DNA of 64,000 nt from Streptomyces umbrinus (lineage in GTDB: Bacteria; Actinomycetota; Actinomycetes; Streptomycetales; Streptomycetaceae). A model generated the notes under the pieces. It made no database searches, was not told where the DNA came from, and worked only from the letters and a program-made list of their open reading frames with translations. The position numbers and the translations under genes are program-made. Where the stretch lies: NCBI RefSeq assembly GCF_030817415.1, contig NZ_JAUSZI010000002.1:1612001-1676000 (forward strand), read 5' to 3'. The stretch's first letter is position 1. The number at the start of each line of letters is the position of its first letter. Below are positions 34,370 through 42,765 of this stretch, piece by piece.

Positions 34370-34588
34370 ATGGACGACGCGTCGATGGTGGGCCTCATGG
34401 GACGGGTGACCGGCACGATCGGGCCGGGGCTCGTCGGCGAGGTGATCGTCCGGGTCCGCGGTGGCGCCGAGCACTTCCTCGCGTATCCCGCCTCCCCGAA
34501 GGACCGCATCGAGTCGGGCACGGTGGTGATGGTGGTCGAGTACCTACCGCCCCGGACGGTGTACGTGTCGGCGGCGTACGACAGTTGA
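34370..34588 (+). CDS. NfeD-like small protein beside the flotillin gene
   Basis: 72 aa, starting 9 nt after the amidase stop. It is a short beta-rich domain (GRVTGTIGPGLVGEVIVRVRGG, DRIESGTVVMVVEYLPPRTVYVS), matching the OB-fold C-terminal part of NfeD proteins without the membrane segments. NfeD proteins usually pair with SPFH/flotillin proteins, and one follows 151 nt downstream. It should act with it at membrane microdomains. Confidence 0.7.
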   Translation: MDDASMVGLMGRVTGTIGPGLVGEVIVRVRGGAEHFLAYPASPKDRIESGTVVMVVEYLPPRTVYVSAAYDS

Positions 34589-34739
34589 GCCGGCCGTGAG
34601 CCGCTGTGCCATGTGAGCGTGTCGTGCTCGTCAAAGATGCGCCAAAGAGTCGCCGGCGTCTGTACCGCCGGGCCCGACCGGGCGCACACTCCGTTCGTTC
34701 GGTGCCGAAAGGGCACCATCCAACAGGGGGCGTATGCCG

Positions 34740-36236
34740 ATGATTGTCGGCGTCGTGGCGGGGGCAGCGGTCCTCGCGCTCATTTTCATCGTGGTGATCT
34801 TCAAGCTCATGTGGCGTGTGGCGGAGCCCAACGAAGCACTGATCATCTCCGGTTCGAAGCACCGCACGGAAGGCCTTGAGGAGGGCATGGGCTTCCGGAT
34901 CGTCACCGGCCGCGGCACGCTCGTGCTGCCGGGCGTCCAGGCGGTGCGCAAACTCTCGCTCGACCTCAACGAGACCGAGCTGTCCGTGGACTGCGTGACC
35001 CACCAGGGCATTCCGCTCAAGGTGCGGGGCGTGGTCATCTTCAAGGTGGGCGACGACTTCGTGTCGATCGCCAACGCGGGCCGCCGCTTCCTCGACCAGC
35101 AGAAGCTGATGTCGGAGCGGGTGCACAACGTGTTCGCCGGTCATCTGCGGTCCATCGTCGGCGGGTTGACCGTCGAGGACATGATCCGCGACCGCGAGAA
35201 GCTCACGGGGCAGACCCGGGCGGCCTGCGGTACGGAGATGGAGAAGCTGGGGCTGATCGTCGACTCGCTGCAGATCCACGAGATCGAGGATCCGACGGGT
35301 TACATCAAGAACCTGGCCATGCCACACGCGGCGGCCGTCCAGCGGGACGCCCGGATCGCGCAGGCCGAGGCCAACCGGCGGGCCACCGAGGCCGAACAGC
35401 AGGCCGCCGCGCGGATGTCGGAGGCGACCCGGGACAGCGAGATCCTGCAGGCCGGATACCAGGCGGAGCGAGACAACGCCTCCGCCAAGGCCCGGCAGGC
35501 CGGACCGCTCGCCGACGCGGCCGCGCGGCAGGAGGTCGTGGTCCAGGAGACACGTGTCGCCGAGTTGGAGGCGCACCGCCGCGAGCAGCAGCTCCAGGCG
35601 GACGTCCGCAAGCCCGCGGACGCGAAGGCGTACGAGAAGCGCACGCTGGCCGAGGCCGAGCGCGACGTCCGGATCTCCGCGGCGCAGGCCAAGGCCAAGG
35701 AGACGGAACTCGCGGCCGCGGCGGAAGCGACCCGGGTCACCACGGCCGCGGGTGCCGAGGCCGAGGCGACCAAGGCGCGTGGCGCCGCCGCCGCGACGGC
35801 GACCCGGGCCACCGGTGAGGCGGAGGCCGCCGCCCAGCAGGCCAAGGGCCTTGCGATCGCCGAGTCCGCGCGGGCGAAGGGGCTCGCGGAGGCCGAGGCC
35901 ATCAAGGCGCGGGCCGCCGCGCTCGCGGAGAACCAGGAGGCCGTTGTCGCGCAGCAACTTGCCGAGAACTGGCCGGAGATCGTGCGGGCGGGGGCCGGCG
36001 CGTTCGGGAACGTTGAGCACATGGTGTTGCTGAACGGGGCCGATGGGATGTCCGACATGTTCGCCAAGGCGTTGACGATGGGTGGTACGGGGTTGGGGCT
36101 GGCTCGGCAGTTGCTGTCGTCGATGGGTCAGGATCAGAACGGGCAGGCTGGTAAGGACGGTTCGGCGGTGAACGGGTTTGCGACGCCGTCGGCTGCTCCT
36201 CCTTCGCAGAAGGTGCCGATGGATGGGGAGTCGTAG
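34740..36236 (+). CDS. Flotillin/SPFH-domain membrane scaffold protein
   Basis: 498 aa. The ATG at 34740 sits 9 nt after AGGGGG; the ATG at 34734 is too close to it. An N-terminal membrane helix (GVVAGAAVLALIFIVVIFKL) is followed by an SPFH domain (about 25-190, with NEALIISGSKHR and LVLPGVQAVRKLSLDL) and a long Ala/Glu/Arg coiled coil (about 195-400) with the AE-repeat pattern of flotillins. The C-terminal 40 residues are Gln/Ser/Pro-rich. It organises lipid microdomains. A hairpin and a dispersed repeat follow the stop. Confidence 0.9.
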   Translation: MIVGVVAGAAVLALIFIVVIFKLMWRVAEPNEALIISGSKHRTEGLEEGMGFRIVTGRGTLVLPGVQAVRKLSLDLNETELSVDCVTHQGIPLKVRGVVIFKVGDDFVSIANAGRRFLDQQKLMSERVHNVFAGHLRSIVGGLTVEDMIRDREKLTGQTRAACGTEMEKLGLIVDSLQIHEIEDPTGYIKNLAMPHAAAVQRDARIAQAEANRRATEAEQQAAARMSEATRDSEILQAGYQAERDNASAKARQAGPLADAAARQEVVVQETRVAELEAHRREQQLQADVRKPADAKAYEKRTLAEAERDVRISAAQAKAKETELAAAAEATRVTTAAGAEAEATKARGAAAATATRATGEAEAAAQQAKGLAIAESARAKGLAEAEAIKARAAALAENQEAVVAQQLAENWPEIVRAGAGAFGNVEHMVLLNGADGMSDMFAKALTMGGTGLGLARQLLSSMGQDQNGQAGKDGSAVNGFATPSAAPPSQKVPMDGES

Positions 36237-36265
36237 AACGGTGATGGGTCGACTGCTGGTTGTAC

Positions 36266-36295
36266 GTGGCTGGTCGCGCAGTTCCCCGCGCCCCT
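36266..36295 (+). repeat. Dispersed intergenic repeat, copy 1
   Basis: 30-nt element GTGGCTGGTCGCGCAG followed by TTCCCCGCGCCCCT, in the spacer after the flotillin gene. Confidence 0.85.
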
Positions 36296-36305
36296 AAGAA
36301 CAACG

Positions 36306-36336
36306 GCCCGCGCCCCTGGCCAAAAGGGGCGCGGGC
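36306..36336. terminator. Terminator hairpin after the flotillin gene
   Basis: 12-bp stem GCCCGCGCCCCT (36306-36317) with AGGGGCGCGGGC (36325-36336), loop 7 nt. Confidence 0.75.
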
Positions 36337-36363
36337 ACCAGTCGGAAGGGCGCGGGCTACCGT

Positions 36364-36816
36364 GTGCCCGTGACTGCCTCTACCGAGCAAGACATCCCCG
36401 GCCACTCCGGGCCCTCCGCCACCGTCGAAGCGGATCCGCGCCGGGTGGGTCAGGTGCGTACCGAGTACTCGCCCGCGCACGACGGGGATCCGGACCCGGG
36501 CGAGATCGTGTGGACCTGGGTGCCCTATGAAGAGAACGACGGTCGTGGCAAGGACCGGCCGGTGCTGGTCGTCGCCCGTGAGGCCGCCGGGACGTTTCTC
36601 GCCGTGCAGCTGTCGAGCAAGCGGCACGACGGCGACCGGGAGTGGGTGCCGATCGGCAGCGGGCCGTGGGACCGGTCGGGGCGCGACTCCTGGGTGGACG
36701 TGGACCGGGTGCTGCGGCTGCACGAGAAGGGGATGCGCCGGGAGGCGTGCGCGCTGGACCGGATGCGGTTCAACTCGGTGGTGCACCGGCTGCGGGAGCG
36801 CTACGGCTGGCGCTGA
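36364..36816 (+). CDS. PemK/MazF-like protein (toxin family), no antitoxin visible
   Basis: 150 aa from GTG 36364; a GTG at 36370 is possible. After a disordered-looking first 45 residues, the MazF-type barrel begins at PGEIVWTWVPYEENDGRGKDRPVLVV, with AVQLSSKRHD and a closing helix. MazF proteins cut mRNA at short sites. The usual upstream antitoxin gene is missing: the 5' neighbour is the flotillin terminator. It overlaps the PARG-like gene tail to tail by 16 nt. It may be a stand-alone or repurposed member. Confidence 0.78.
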   Translation: MPVTASTEQDIPGHSGPSATVEADPRRVGQVRTEYSPAHDGDPDPGEIVWTWVPYEENDGRGKDRPVLVVAREAAGTFLAVQLSSKRHDGDREWVPIGSGPWDRSGRDSWVDVDRVLRLHEKGMRREACALDRMRFNSVVHRLRERYGWR

Positions 36817-37667
36817 GCCGCCTTCGCCTCCAGTACCTCCCGGAACGCCCGCTCGAAGGCGCTGAGGACCACCGCACCCTTCGTACGGTCGAGGACTCCG
36901 AACACGACGTGCTCGAAGGAGCCGGCGAACCGGCCGCCGTCCGTGAGCAGGGCGCGGAACGCGTCCGCCACCTGCGCCGGGTCGTTCTGGAAGACGCCGC
37001 AGCCCCAGGCCCCGAGCACCAGCCGTCGGTAGCCGTGCGCCGCGGCCGTCTCCAGGACCCGCTCGGCCCGTGACGCGAGGGCGCCCGGCAGCTCGGGCGC
37101 GCGCTCCGGCGCCGTGCGCAGGACCACCCCGGCGTTGGGCGCGGCCGCGGTCAGGAATCCGGCGGTGTACGGCTCGTCCAGGAGCTGTCCCCGGTCGTCG
37201 CGGAAGACCGGGACAGCGGGTGAGTGGATCACCCGATCGGTGTAGAAGGGGTCCCGGTGTGCCCGGTGGTGGTCGTAGAACTCCCTGGCCTCCACCACGC
37301 ACGCGTACAGCGCGGAGGCCCGGCACAGGGCCTCTTCCTGGGCCTGCGCGCCGTTCAGATAGCCCCCACCGGGGTTACGGGCCGAGGCGAAGTTCAGGAC
37401 CGCCACCGGGCCGGTCAGCCGACGCGCCGCCTCCAGGCTGCTCTCGCCCGTGACCTCGAAGAACGTGTCCACCGGGCCGCCCCGGGAAGGGGTCCAAGGG
37501 CTGGTCTGCGCTGTCTCGACGGGCCCGGGCCCGTACATCCGCGTGCCCTGCCGCGCGGCGGCCACCGCCGCGGCGATCGGCACCGTGCGTCCGTCGGACG
37601 CGCGGTACGAACCCGCCGCGACGATCTCCTCCGTCTGCCGCGCGATCCCGCGCAGGCGGGCACTCAT
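36801..37667 (-). CDS. TIGR02452 family protein (microbial PARG-like macrodomain)
   Basis: 288 aa from ATG 37667, AGGGG upstream. The poly(ADP-ribose) glycohydrolase signature GGG-x7-QEE is exact at residues 100-112 (GGGYLNGAQAQEE), preceded by VLNFASARNPG. An N-terminal segment TEEIVAAGSYRASDGRTVPI is typical of the TIGR02452 family. A second conserved stretch RRLVLGAWGCGVFQNDPAQVADAF ends the macro fold. It should bind or remove ADP-ribose from proteins or free conjugates. 37668-37924 to its right is the egtA leader, with no gene. Confidence 0.87.
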   Translation of the reverse strand: MSARLRGIARQTEEIVAAGSYRASDGRTVPIAAAVAAARQGTRMYGPGPVETAQTSPWTPSRGGPVDTFFEVTGESSLEAARRLTGPVAVLNFASARNPGGGYLNGAQAQEEALCRASALYACVVEAREFYDHHRAHRDPFYTDRVIHSPAVPVFRDDRGQLLDEPYTAGFLTAAAPNAGVVLRTAPERAPELPGALASRAERVLETAAAHGYRRLVLGAWGCGVFQNDPAQVADAFRALLTDGGRFAGSFEHVVFGVLDRTKGAVVLSAFERAFREVLEAKAAQRQP

Positions 37668-37862
37668 GGCGCCACCCCTGTACGCGCCATGATCGCGTCC
37701 CGCGCGATCTCCCCCGACTCCCCCGTCGCATCCCCCGTCGTGCTCATGAACGCATGGTGAGCGATCCTGGTATTCCGCCGCAACAGAGTTTCCCGGCCCC
37801 AAAAGCGACGATACGCACCCTTGTGCGAGGCGCCGCGAGGGTCTTGGGTGGGACGAGCGACT

Positions 37863-37893
37863 GTCGGCCCGGTCCATCCGACACCGGGCCGAC
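37863..37893 (+). promoter_or_regulatory. Hairpin in the 5' leader of egtA
   Basis: Perfect 11-bp inverted repeat GTCGGCCCGGT (37863-37873) and ACCGGGCCGAC (37883-37893), 9-nt loop, ending 31 nt before the egtA start. It could be an operator, an attenuator or the terminator of an upstream leader. Confidence 0.45.
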
Positions 37894-37924
37894 GGCATGG
37901 ATGGAATCTCAGGAGGATCCCGAC

Positions 37925-39259
37925 ATGTCCGATTCGGTGAGTGACTGTACGGAGCCCCGGCGCTCCGCCGTCACCGAGGCCGAAGTGGAGGCGCTGGTCC
38001 GCGGCATCTGCTTCAAGACCGGCCCGCCCCGATTCCTCGGTGTGGAACTCGAATGGCTCGTCCACGAGTCGCGTTCCCCGCGACTCCCCGTACCACCGGA
38101 ACGTCTCGAAGCGGCCTACGCCGCGCTGCGGGCCCTGCCCCTGAGTTCGGCGCTCACCGTCGAACCGGGTGGTCAGCTGGAGCTCAGCTCCGCTCCCGCC
38201 GCCTCCCTGATGGAGTGCGTGGGGTCCGTGTCCGCCGACCTCGACGCCGTACGCGCGGTACTGCGCGAGGCGGACCTGACCCTCAGTGGCCTCGGCCAGG
38301 ACCCCTGGAACCCGCCCACCCGCTTCCTCCATGACCCGCGCTACGACGCCATGGAGACCTACCTCGACCGCACGGGCCCCGAGGGCCGCGCCATGATGTG
38401 CACCTCCGCCTCCGTCCAGGTCTGCCTGGACGCCGGGTACGAGGAGCCGGGCCCGCTCGGGCACGGGCGGCGCTGGTGGCTCGCACATCAGCTGGGCGCG
38501 GTCCTCGTGGCCGCGTTCGCCAATTCCCCGATGGCCTGTGGGCAGCCCACGGGCTGGCGCTCCACCCGGCAGTCCCTGTGGGCGGCGATGGATCCGGGCC
38601 GCACCAGCGCCCCGCCCCTCGACGGCGATCCGCGGACGGCCTGGGCCCGGCACGTCCTGGACGCGCCGGTCATGTGCGTCCGGGCGCCCAGCGGACCCTG
38701 GGACGTGCCGGAGGGGCTGAGTTTCCGTGCGTGGACCCGGTCCGACGCACCGCCCGACCGGGAGGATCTCGACTACCACCAGACGACCCTGTTCCCGCCG
38801 GTGCGGCCGCGCGGCCATCTGGAGCTGCGCATGATCGACGCGCAGCCGGGCGAGAACGGCTGGATCGTGCCGCTCGCCGTGACGGCCGCGCTGTTCGACG
38901 ACCCGGAGGCCGCCGAGACCGCGTACCGGACGGTCAAACCGCTCGCCGAGCGGGCCGGCTCGCTGCCGGCTCCGCAGAACCCGCTGTGGACGACGGCCGC
39001 CCGCGCGGGCCTGACCGACCCCGAGCTACGCGAGGCCGCCGTCACCTGTTTCACGGCGGCCGCCGACGCCCTGCCCCGGATCGGCGCGAGCGCCGAGGTG
39101 CAGGAGGCGGTCGCGGAGTTCACCGACCGCTATGTGGCCCGGGGCCGCTGCCCCGCCGACGACATCCTCGACCACACCGACGGCACCGACCACCTGTTCA
39201 ACGGCACGGAACTCCGGAGCACGGAACACCTGCTCCCCGGGAAGGACATCCGCACATGA
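37925..39259 (+). CDS. egtA: Ergothioneine biosynthesis glutamate-cysteine ligase
   Basis: Makes gamma-glutamylcysteine, the sulfur donor for EgtB. 444 aa; ATG 37925 follows AGGAGG at 37911-37916. GCS2-type fold: RFLGVELEWLVHE (about 36-48), EPGGQLELSSAP near 82-93, then MMCTSASVQVCLD and SPMACGQPTGWRSTRQSLW. HLELRMIDAQP near 300 ends the active site. First gene of egtABCD; its stop overlaps egtB. Confidence 0.95.
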   Translation: MSDSVSDCTEPRRSAVTEAEVEALVRGICFKTGPPRFLGVELEWLVHESRSPRLPVPPERLEAAYAALRALPLSSALTVEPGGQLELSSAPAASLMECVGSVSADLDAVRAVLREADLTLSGLGQDPWNPPTRFLHDPRYDAMETYLDRTGPEGRAMMCTSASVQVCLDAGYEEPGPLGHGRRWWLAHQLGAVLVAAFANSPMACGQPTGWRSTRQSLWAAMDPGRTSAPPLDGDPRTAWARHVLDAPVMCVRAPSGPWDVPEGLSFRAWTRSDAPPDREDLDYHQTTLFPPVRPRGHLELRMIDAQPGENGWIVPLAVTAALFDDPEAAETAYRTVKPLAERAGSLPAPQNPLWTTAARAGLTDPELREAAVTCFTAAADALPRIGASAEVQEAVAEFTDRYVARGRCPADDILDHTDGTDHLFNGTELRSTEHLLPGKDIRT

Positions 39260-40602
39260 CCGGCCCTGACACCCACTCCTCTCCCACCGACCCGGAGACG
39301 CTCAGGAAGCGCGCGCTGGCGGCACTCACCACGGCCCGTGACCGCACCGCGCTCCTGACCTCCTGCGTGGAGGATCCCGAACTGACCGCCCAGCACTCGC
39401 CGTTGATGTCGCCGCTGGTGTGGGACCTCGCGCACATCGGCAACCAGGAGGAGCTGTGGCTGCTGCGGACGGTCGCCGGCCGTGACGCGATGCGGCCCGA
39501 GATCGACGGCATCTACGACGCGTTCGAGCACTCGCGCTCCGAGCGGCCCTCGCTGCCGCTGCTGCCGCCCGCCGAGGCCCGCCACTACGCGGCCGAGGTG
39601 CGCGGGCGGGCGCTGGACGTCCTGGAGAGCGCCTCGTTCCAGGGCACGGGCGCGCAGCTCACCGAGGCGGGTTTCGCCTTCGGCATGATCGCCCAGCACG
39701 AACAGCAGCACGACGAGACGATGCTGATCACCCATCAGCTGCGCAGGGGTCCGGCGGCGCTGACGGCGCCGGACCCCATGCCCGACCCGGCGTTCACCGG
39801 ACCGTCCGAAGTGCTGGTCCCCGGCGGCCCGTTCACGATGGGCACGTCCACCGAGCCATGGGCGCTGGACAACGAACGACCCGCGCACCAACGGCTCGTG
39901 CCGCCGTTCCACATCGACACGACTCCGGTCACCAACGGCGCGTACCAAGCGTTCATGGCGGACGGGGGCTACACCGACCAGCGCTGGTGGACGCCCGCCG
40001 GCTGGTCCCACATCCGGACCCACTCCATAGAGGCGCCGCTGTTCTGGCGCCGCGAGGGCGGGCAGTGGCTGCGGCGGCGCTTCGGTGTCACCGAGCTGGT
40101 ACCGGCGAACGAGCCCGTGCTGCACGTCAGTTGGTACGAGGCCGACGCGTACGCCCGCTGGGCGGGCCGACGGCTGCCGACCGAGGCGGAGTGGGAGAAG
40201 GCGGCCCGTCACGACCCGGTGGCCGACCGCTCCACACGCTACCCGTGGGGCGACGCCGACCCGACGCCCGAGCACGCCAACCTCGGCCAGCGCCATCTGC
40301 GACCGGCCCCCGCCGGCAGTTACCCGGAGGGCCAGTCCCCGCTCGGCGTACGGCAGTTGATCGGTGACGTGTGGGAGTGGACGTCAAGCGATCTGCTCCC
40401 CTACCCGGGCTTTGCGGCCTTCCCGTACAGGGAGTACTCGGAGGTCTTCTTCGGGCCCGAGTACAAGGTGCTGCGCGGCGGCTCGTTCGCGGTCGACTCC
40501 GTGGCCTGCCGGGGAACGTTCCGCAACTGGGACTACCCGATCCGTCGGCAGATCTTCTCCGGGTTCCGTACCGCTCGGGACGCCGATCCGGAGACGGTCT
40601 GA
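39256..40602 (+). CDS. egtB: Ergothioneine sulfoxide synthase (iron(II) enzyme)
   Basis: Joins gamma-glutamylcysteine to hercynine with O2, making the C-S bond. 448 aa, ATG overlapping the egtA stop. The N-terminal DinB-like domain carries the three iron His: His60 in DLAHIGNQEE, His148 and His152 in AQHEQQHDET. The C-terminal FGE-sulfatase domain begins near 185 (VLVPGGPFTMGTS) and holds HVSWYEADAYARWAGRRLPTE and the ending LRGGSFAVDSVACRGTFRNW. It is followed directly by egtC. Confidence 0.96.
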   Translation: MTGPDTHSSPTDPETLRKRALAALTTARDRTALLTSCVEDPELTAQHSPLMSPLVWDLAHIGNQEELWLLRTVAGRDAMRPEIDGIYDAFEHSRSERPSLPLLPPAEARHYAAEVRGRALDVLESASFQGTGAQLTEAGFAFGMIAQHEQQHDETMLITHQLRRGPAALTAPDPMPDPAFTGPSEVLVPGGPFTMGTSTEPWALDNERPAHQRLVPPFHIDTTPVTNGAYQAFMADGGYTDQRWWTPAGWSHIRTHSIEAPLFWRREGGQWLRRRFGVTELVPANEPVLHVSWYEADAYARWAGRRLPTEAEWEKAARHDPVADRSTRYPWGDADPTPEHANLGQRHLRPAPAGSYPEGQSPLGVRQLIGDVWEWTSSDLLPYPGFAAFPYREYSEVFFGPEYKVLRGGSFAVDSVACRGTFRNWDYPIRRQIFSGFRTARDADPETV

Positions 40603-41393
40603 TGTGCCGTCATCTCGCGTTCCTGGGCCCTGAGGAGCGGCTCGGACGGCTCCTCGTGGACCCGCCACACAGCCTCTTCCGGCAGTCGTGGGCGCCACGG
40701 CGGCAACAGCACGGGACCGTCAACGCCGATGGTTTCGGGGTCGGTTGGTATGCCGAGGGCGATCCGGTACCGGCACGCTACCGGCGTACCGGGCCGATCT
40801 GGGGCGACCGTTCGTTCGCCGACCTCGCACGGGTGGTGCGCTCGGGCGCGCTGCTCGCCGCGGTGCGCGACGCGACCGTGGCGAGCGCCGACGGGGAGGC
40901 CGCGGCGGCGCCGTTCGCCGCGGGCACCTGGCTGTTCAGCCACAACGGCGCGGTCGCCGGCTGGCCGCGCTCGCTCGCCCCGCTCACCCGGACACTGCCG
41001 GCCGAGGACCTGCTGTCCATGGAGGCGCGCTGCGACTCGGCGCTCGTCTGGGCGCTGGTCCTGAACCGGCTGCGCGGCGGCGACGAGGAGGGCCAGGCGC
41101 TCGCCGACACGGTCCTCGACGTCGCGGCGGCGGCCCCCGGTTCACGGCTCAACCTCCTGCTCACCAACGGCGAGGTGATCGCCGCCACCGCCTGGGGCGA
41201 CACGCTCTGGTATCTGACCGAGCCCGGCCGGCGCACGGTCGTGGCGTCCGAGCCGTACGACGACGATCCGCACTGGCAGGAGGTGCCGGACCGCACGCTG
41301 CTGGCCGCGAGCCGCACGGACGTCCTGCTCACCCCGCTCAAGGACGTGGAAGAACACCTGGCATCCGCCGCACCCAAGGAGCCCAGTACGTGA
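40602..41393 (+). CDS. egtC: Gamma-glutamyl hercynylcysteine sulfoxide amidohydrolase
   Basis: Removes the gamma-glutamyl group from the EgtB product. 263 aa; the ATG shares one base with the egtB stop (TGATG). Cys2 (MCRHLAFLG) becomes the N-terminal nucleophile of the class II glutamine amidotransferase fold; NADGFGVGWY and WLFSHNGAVAGW are the other family motifs. Its stop overlaps the egtD start as GTGA. Confidence 0.95.
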   Translation: MCRHLAFLGPEERLGRLLVDPPHSLFRQSWAPRRQQHGTVNADGFGVGWYAEGDPVPARYRRTGPIWGDRSFADLARVVRSGALLAAVRDATVASADGEAAAAPFAAGTWLFSHNGAVAGWPRSLAPLTRTLPAEDLLSMEARCDSALVWALVLNRLRGGDEEGQALADTVLDVAAAAPGSRLNLLLTNGEVIAATAWGDTLWYLTEPGRRTVVASEPYDDDPHWQEVPDRTLLAASRTDVLLTPLKDVEEHLASAAPKEPST

Positions 41394-42352
41394 GTCCGTT
41401 CCTCGTCACCCGCACCCTGCCCGAGGACGCCACCGACGCCGCCCTGCGCGCCGACGTCCTGCACGGCCTGACCCGCACGCCCAAGACGCTCCCGCCGAAG
41501 TGGTTCTACGACGCGCACGGCAGCGAGCTCTTCGAGAAGATCACCGAACTGCCCGAGTACTACCCGACGCGGGCCGAGCGCGAGATTCTCGTCGCCCGGG
41601 CCGCCGAGATCGCCGAGGCGACCGGGGCGCGCACGCTCGTCGAGCTGGGCTCCGGGTCCTCCGACAAGAGCCGCCACCTGCTCGACGCGATGCATGACCT
41701 GCACACGTACGTGCCGGTCGACGTGAGCGAGAGCGCGCTCGCCCAGGCCGGGCAGGCTCTGATCGAGGAGCGTCCCTCGCTCGACGTGCACGCGCTCATC
41801 GCCGACTTCACCGGCGGTCTCACCCTGCCCGGCACGCCGGGTCCGCGGCTCGTCGCGTTCCTGGGCGGCACGATCGGCAATCTGCTGCCCGCCGAACGCG
41901 CCACGTTCCTGGCGTCCGTACGCTCGCTGCTGTCGCCCGGCGACGCCCTGCTGCTCGGCACCGACCTGGTCAAGGACGAGTCGGTCCTCGTCGCCGCCTA
42001 CGACGACGCGGCCGGGGTGACGGCCGCGTTCAACAAGAACGTGCTGACCGTGGTCGACCGCGAACTCGGCGCCGACTTCGACCCCGACGACTTCACCCAT
42101 GTCGCCCTCTGGGACGCCGAGCGGGAGTGGATCGAGATGCGGCTGCGCGCCCGTTCGGCGCTCACCGTGAAGATCCCCGCGCTCGACCTCGCCGTGGACT
42201 TCGCGGAGGGCGAGGAGATGCGCACCGAGGTGTCGGCGAAGTTCCGCGAGGACGGCGTACGCACGGAACTGGCGGCGGCCGGACTGGACCTCACGCACTG
42301 GTGGACGGACGCACAAGGGAGGTTCGCGCTGTCGCTGAGCACGGCCCGGTGA
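41390..42352 (+). CDS. egtD: Histidine N-alpha-methyltransferase
   Basis: Trimethylates histidine to hercynine using S-adenosylmethionine. 320 aa from GTG 41390, AAGGAG at 41376-41381. KWFYDAHGSELFEKITELPEYYPTRAE (about 37-63) is the substrate-lid motif of the DUF2260 family, LVELGSGSSDKSRHLLDAM is the SAM site, and FLGGTIGNLLP follows. The last step enzyme, the EgtE lyase, is not in the window, as is common in streptomycetes. Confidence 0.95.
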   Translation: MSPFLVTRTLPEDATDAALRADVLHGLTRTPKTLPPKWFYDAHGSELFEKITELPEYYPTRAEREILVARAAEIAEATGARTLVELGSGSSDKSRHLLDAMHDLHTYVPVDVSESALAQAGQALIEERPSLDVHALIADFTGGLTLPGTPGPRLVAFLGGTIGNLLPAERATFLASVRSLLSPGDALLLGTDLVKDESVLVAAYDDAAGVTAAFNKNVLTVVDRELGADFDPDDFTHVALWDAEREWIEMRLRARSALTVKIPALDLAVDFAEGEEMRTEVSAKFREDGVRTELAAAGLDLTHWWTDAQGRFALSLSTAR

Positions 42353-42476
42353 CCCGCACCGGGCGGGAACCCGTACGGACCCATGTCCCTCGGGCCTACA
42401 TCTCGCGGTCCCCCGCCTCGTGCGGCACCGTGGAATGACGCGTGGCACACAGGCCACGGCGGAGAGGAGCACCCGC

Positions 42477-42692
42477 ATGTCCGACCACACCTACCGGATC
42501 ACCGAGATCGTCGGCAGCTCGCACGAGGGCGTCGACGAGGCGATCCGCAACGGCATCTCCCGGGCCTCGCAGACCCTGCGCAACCTCGACTGGTTCGAGG
42601 TCACCCAGGTCCGCGGCCAGATCGAGGACGGGCAGATCAAGCACTACCAGGTCGGCCTGAAGGTCGGCTTCCGCCTGGAGGACGCGGACTGA
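42477..42692 (+). CDS. Dodecin, flavin-storage protein
   Basis: 71 aa from ATG 42477, AGAGGAG upstream. The sequence fits dodecin throughout: TYRITEIVGSS, DEAIRNGISRASQTLRNLDW with the flavin-stacking Trp, then FEVTQVRGQIEDG and HYQVGLKVGFRLED. Twelve copies form a shell binding FMN or riboflavin. It sits 124 nt after egtD, on the same strand, and ends before a strong bidirectional terminator. Confidence 0.92.
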   Translation: MSDHTYRITEIVGSSHEGVDEAIRNGISRASQTLRNLDWFEVTQVRGQIEDGQIKHYQVGLKVGFRLEDAD

Positions 42693-42716
42693 CCTCTGCG
42701 GAACCCCACCGCCGCG

Positions 42717-42765
42717 GCAGGAGCGGGAGGGGCGAACCCGTCAGGTCCGCCCCTCCCGCTCCTGC
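42717..42765. terminator. Bidirectional terminator overlapping the end of the HAD gene
   Basis: Perfect 18-bp stem: GCAGGAGCGGGAGGGGCG (42717-42734) and its complement (42748-42765), loop 13 nt. The right arm is coding sequence for the last residues of the convergent HAD gene, whose stop at 42743-42741 lies in the loop. Confidence 0.85.

Noticed and set aside
42352..42477. egtE at the end of the ergothioneine operon
   Set aside because: Only a 124-nt spacer and the dodecin gene follow egtD; no PLP-dependent lyase is present.
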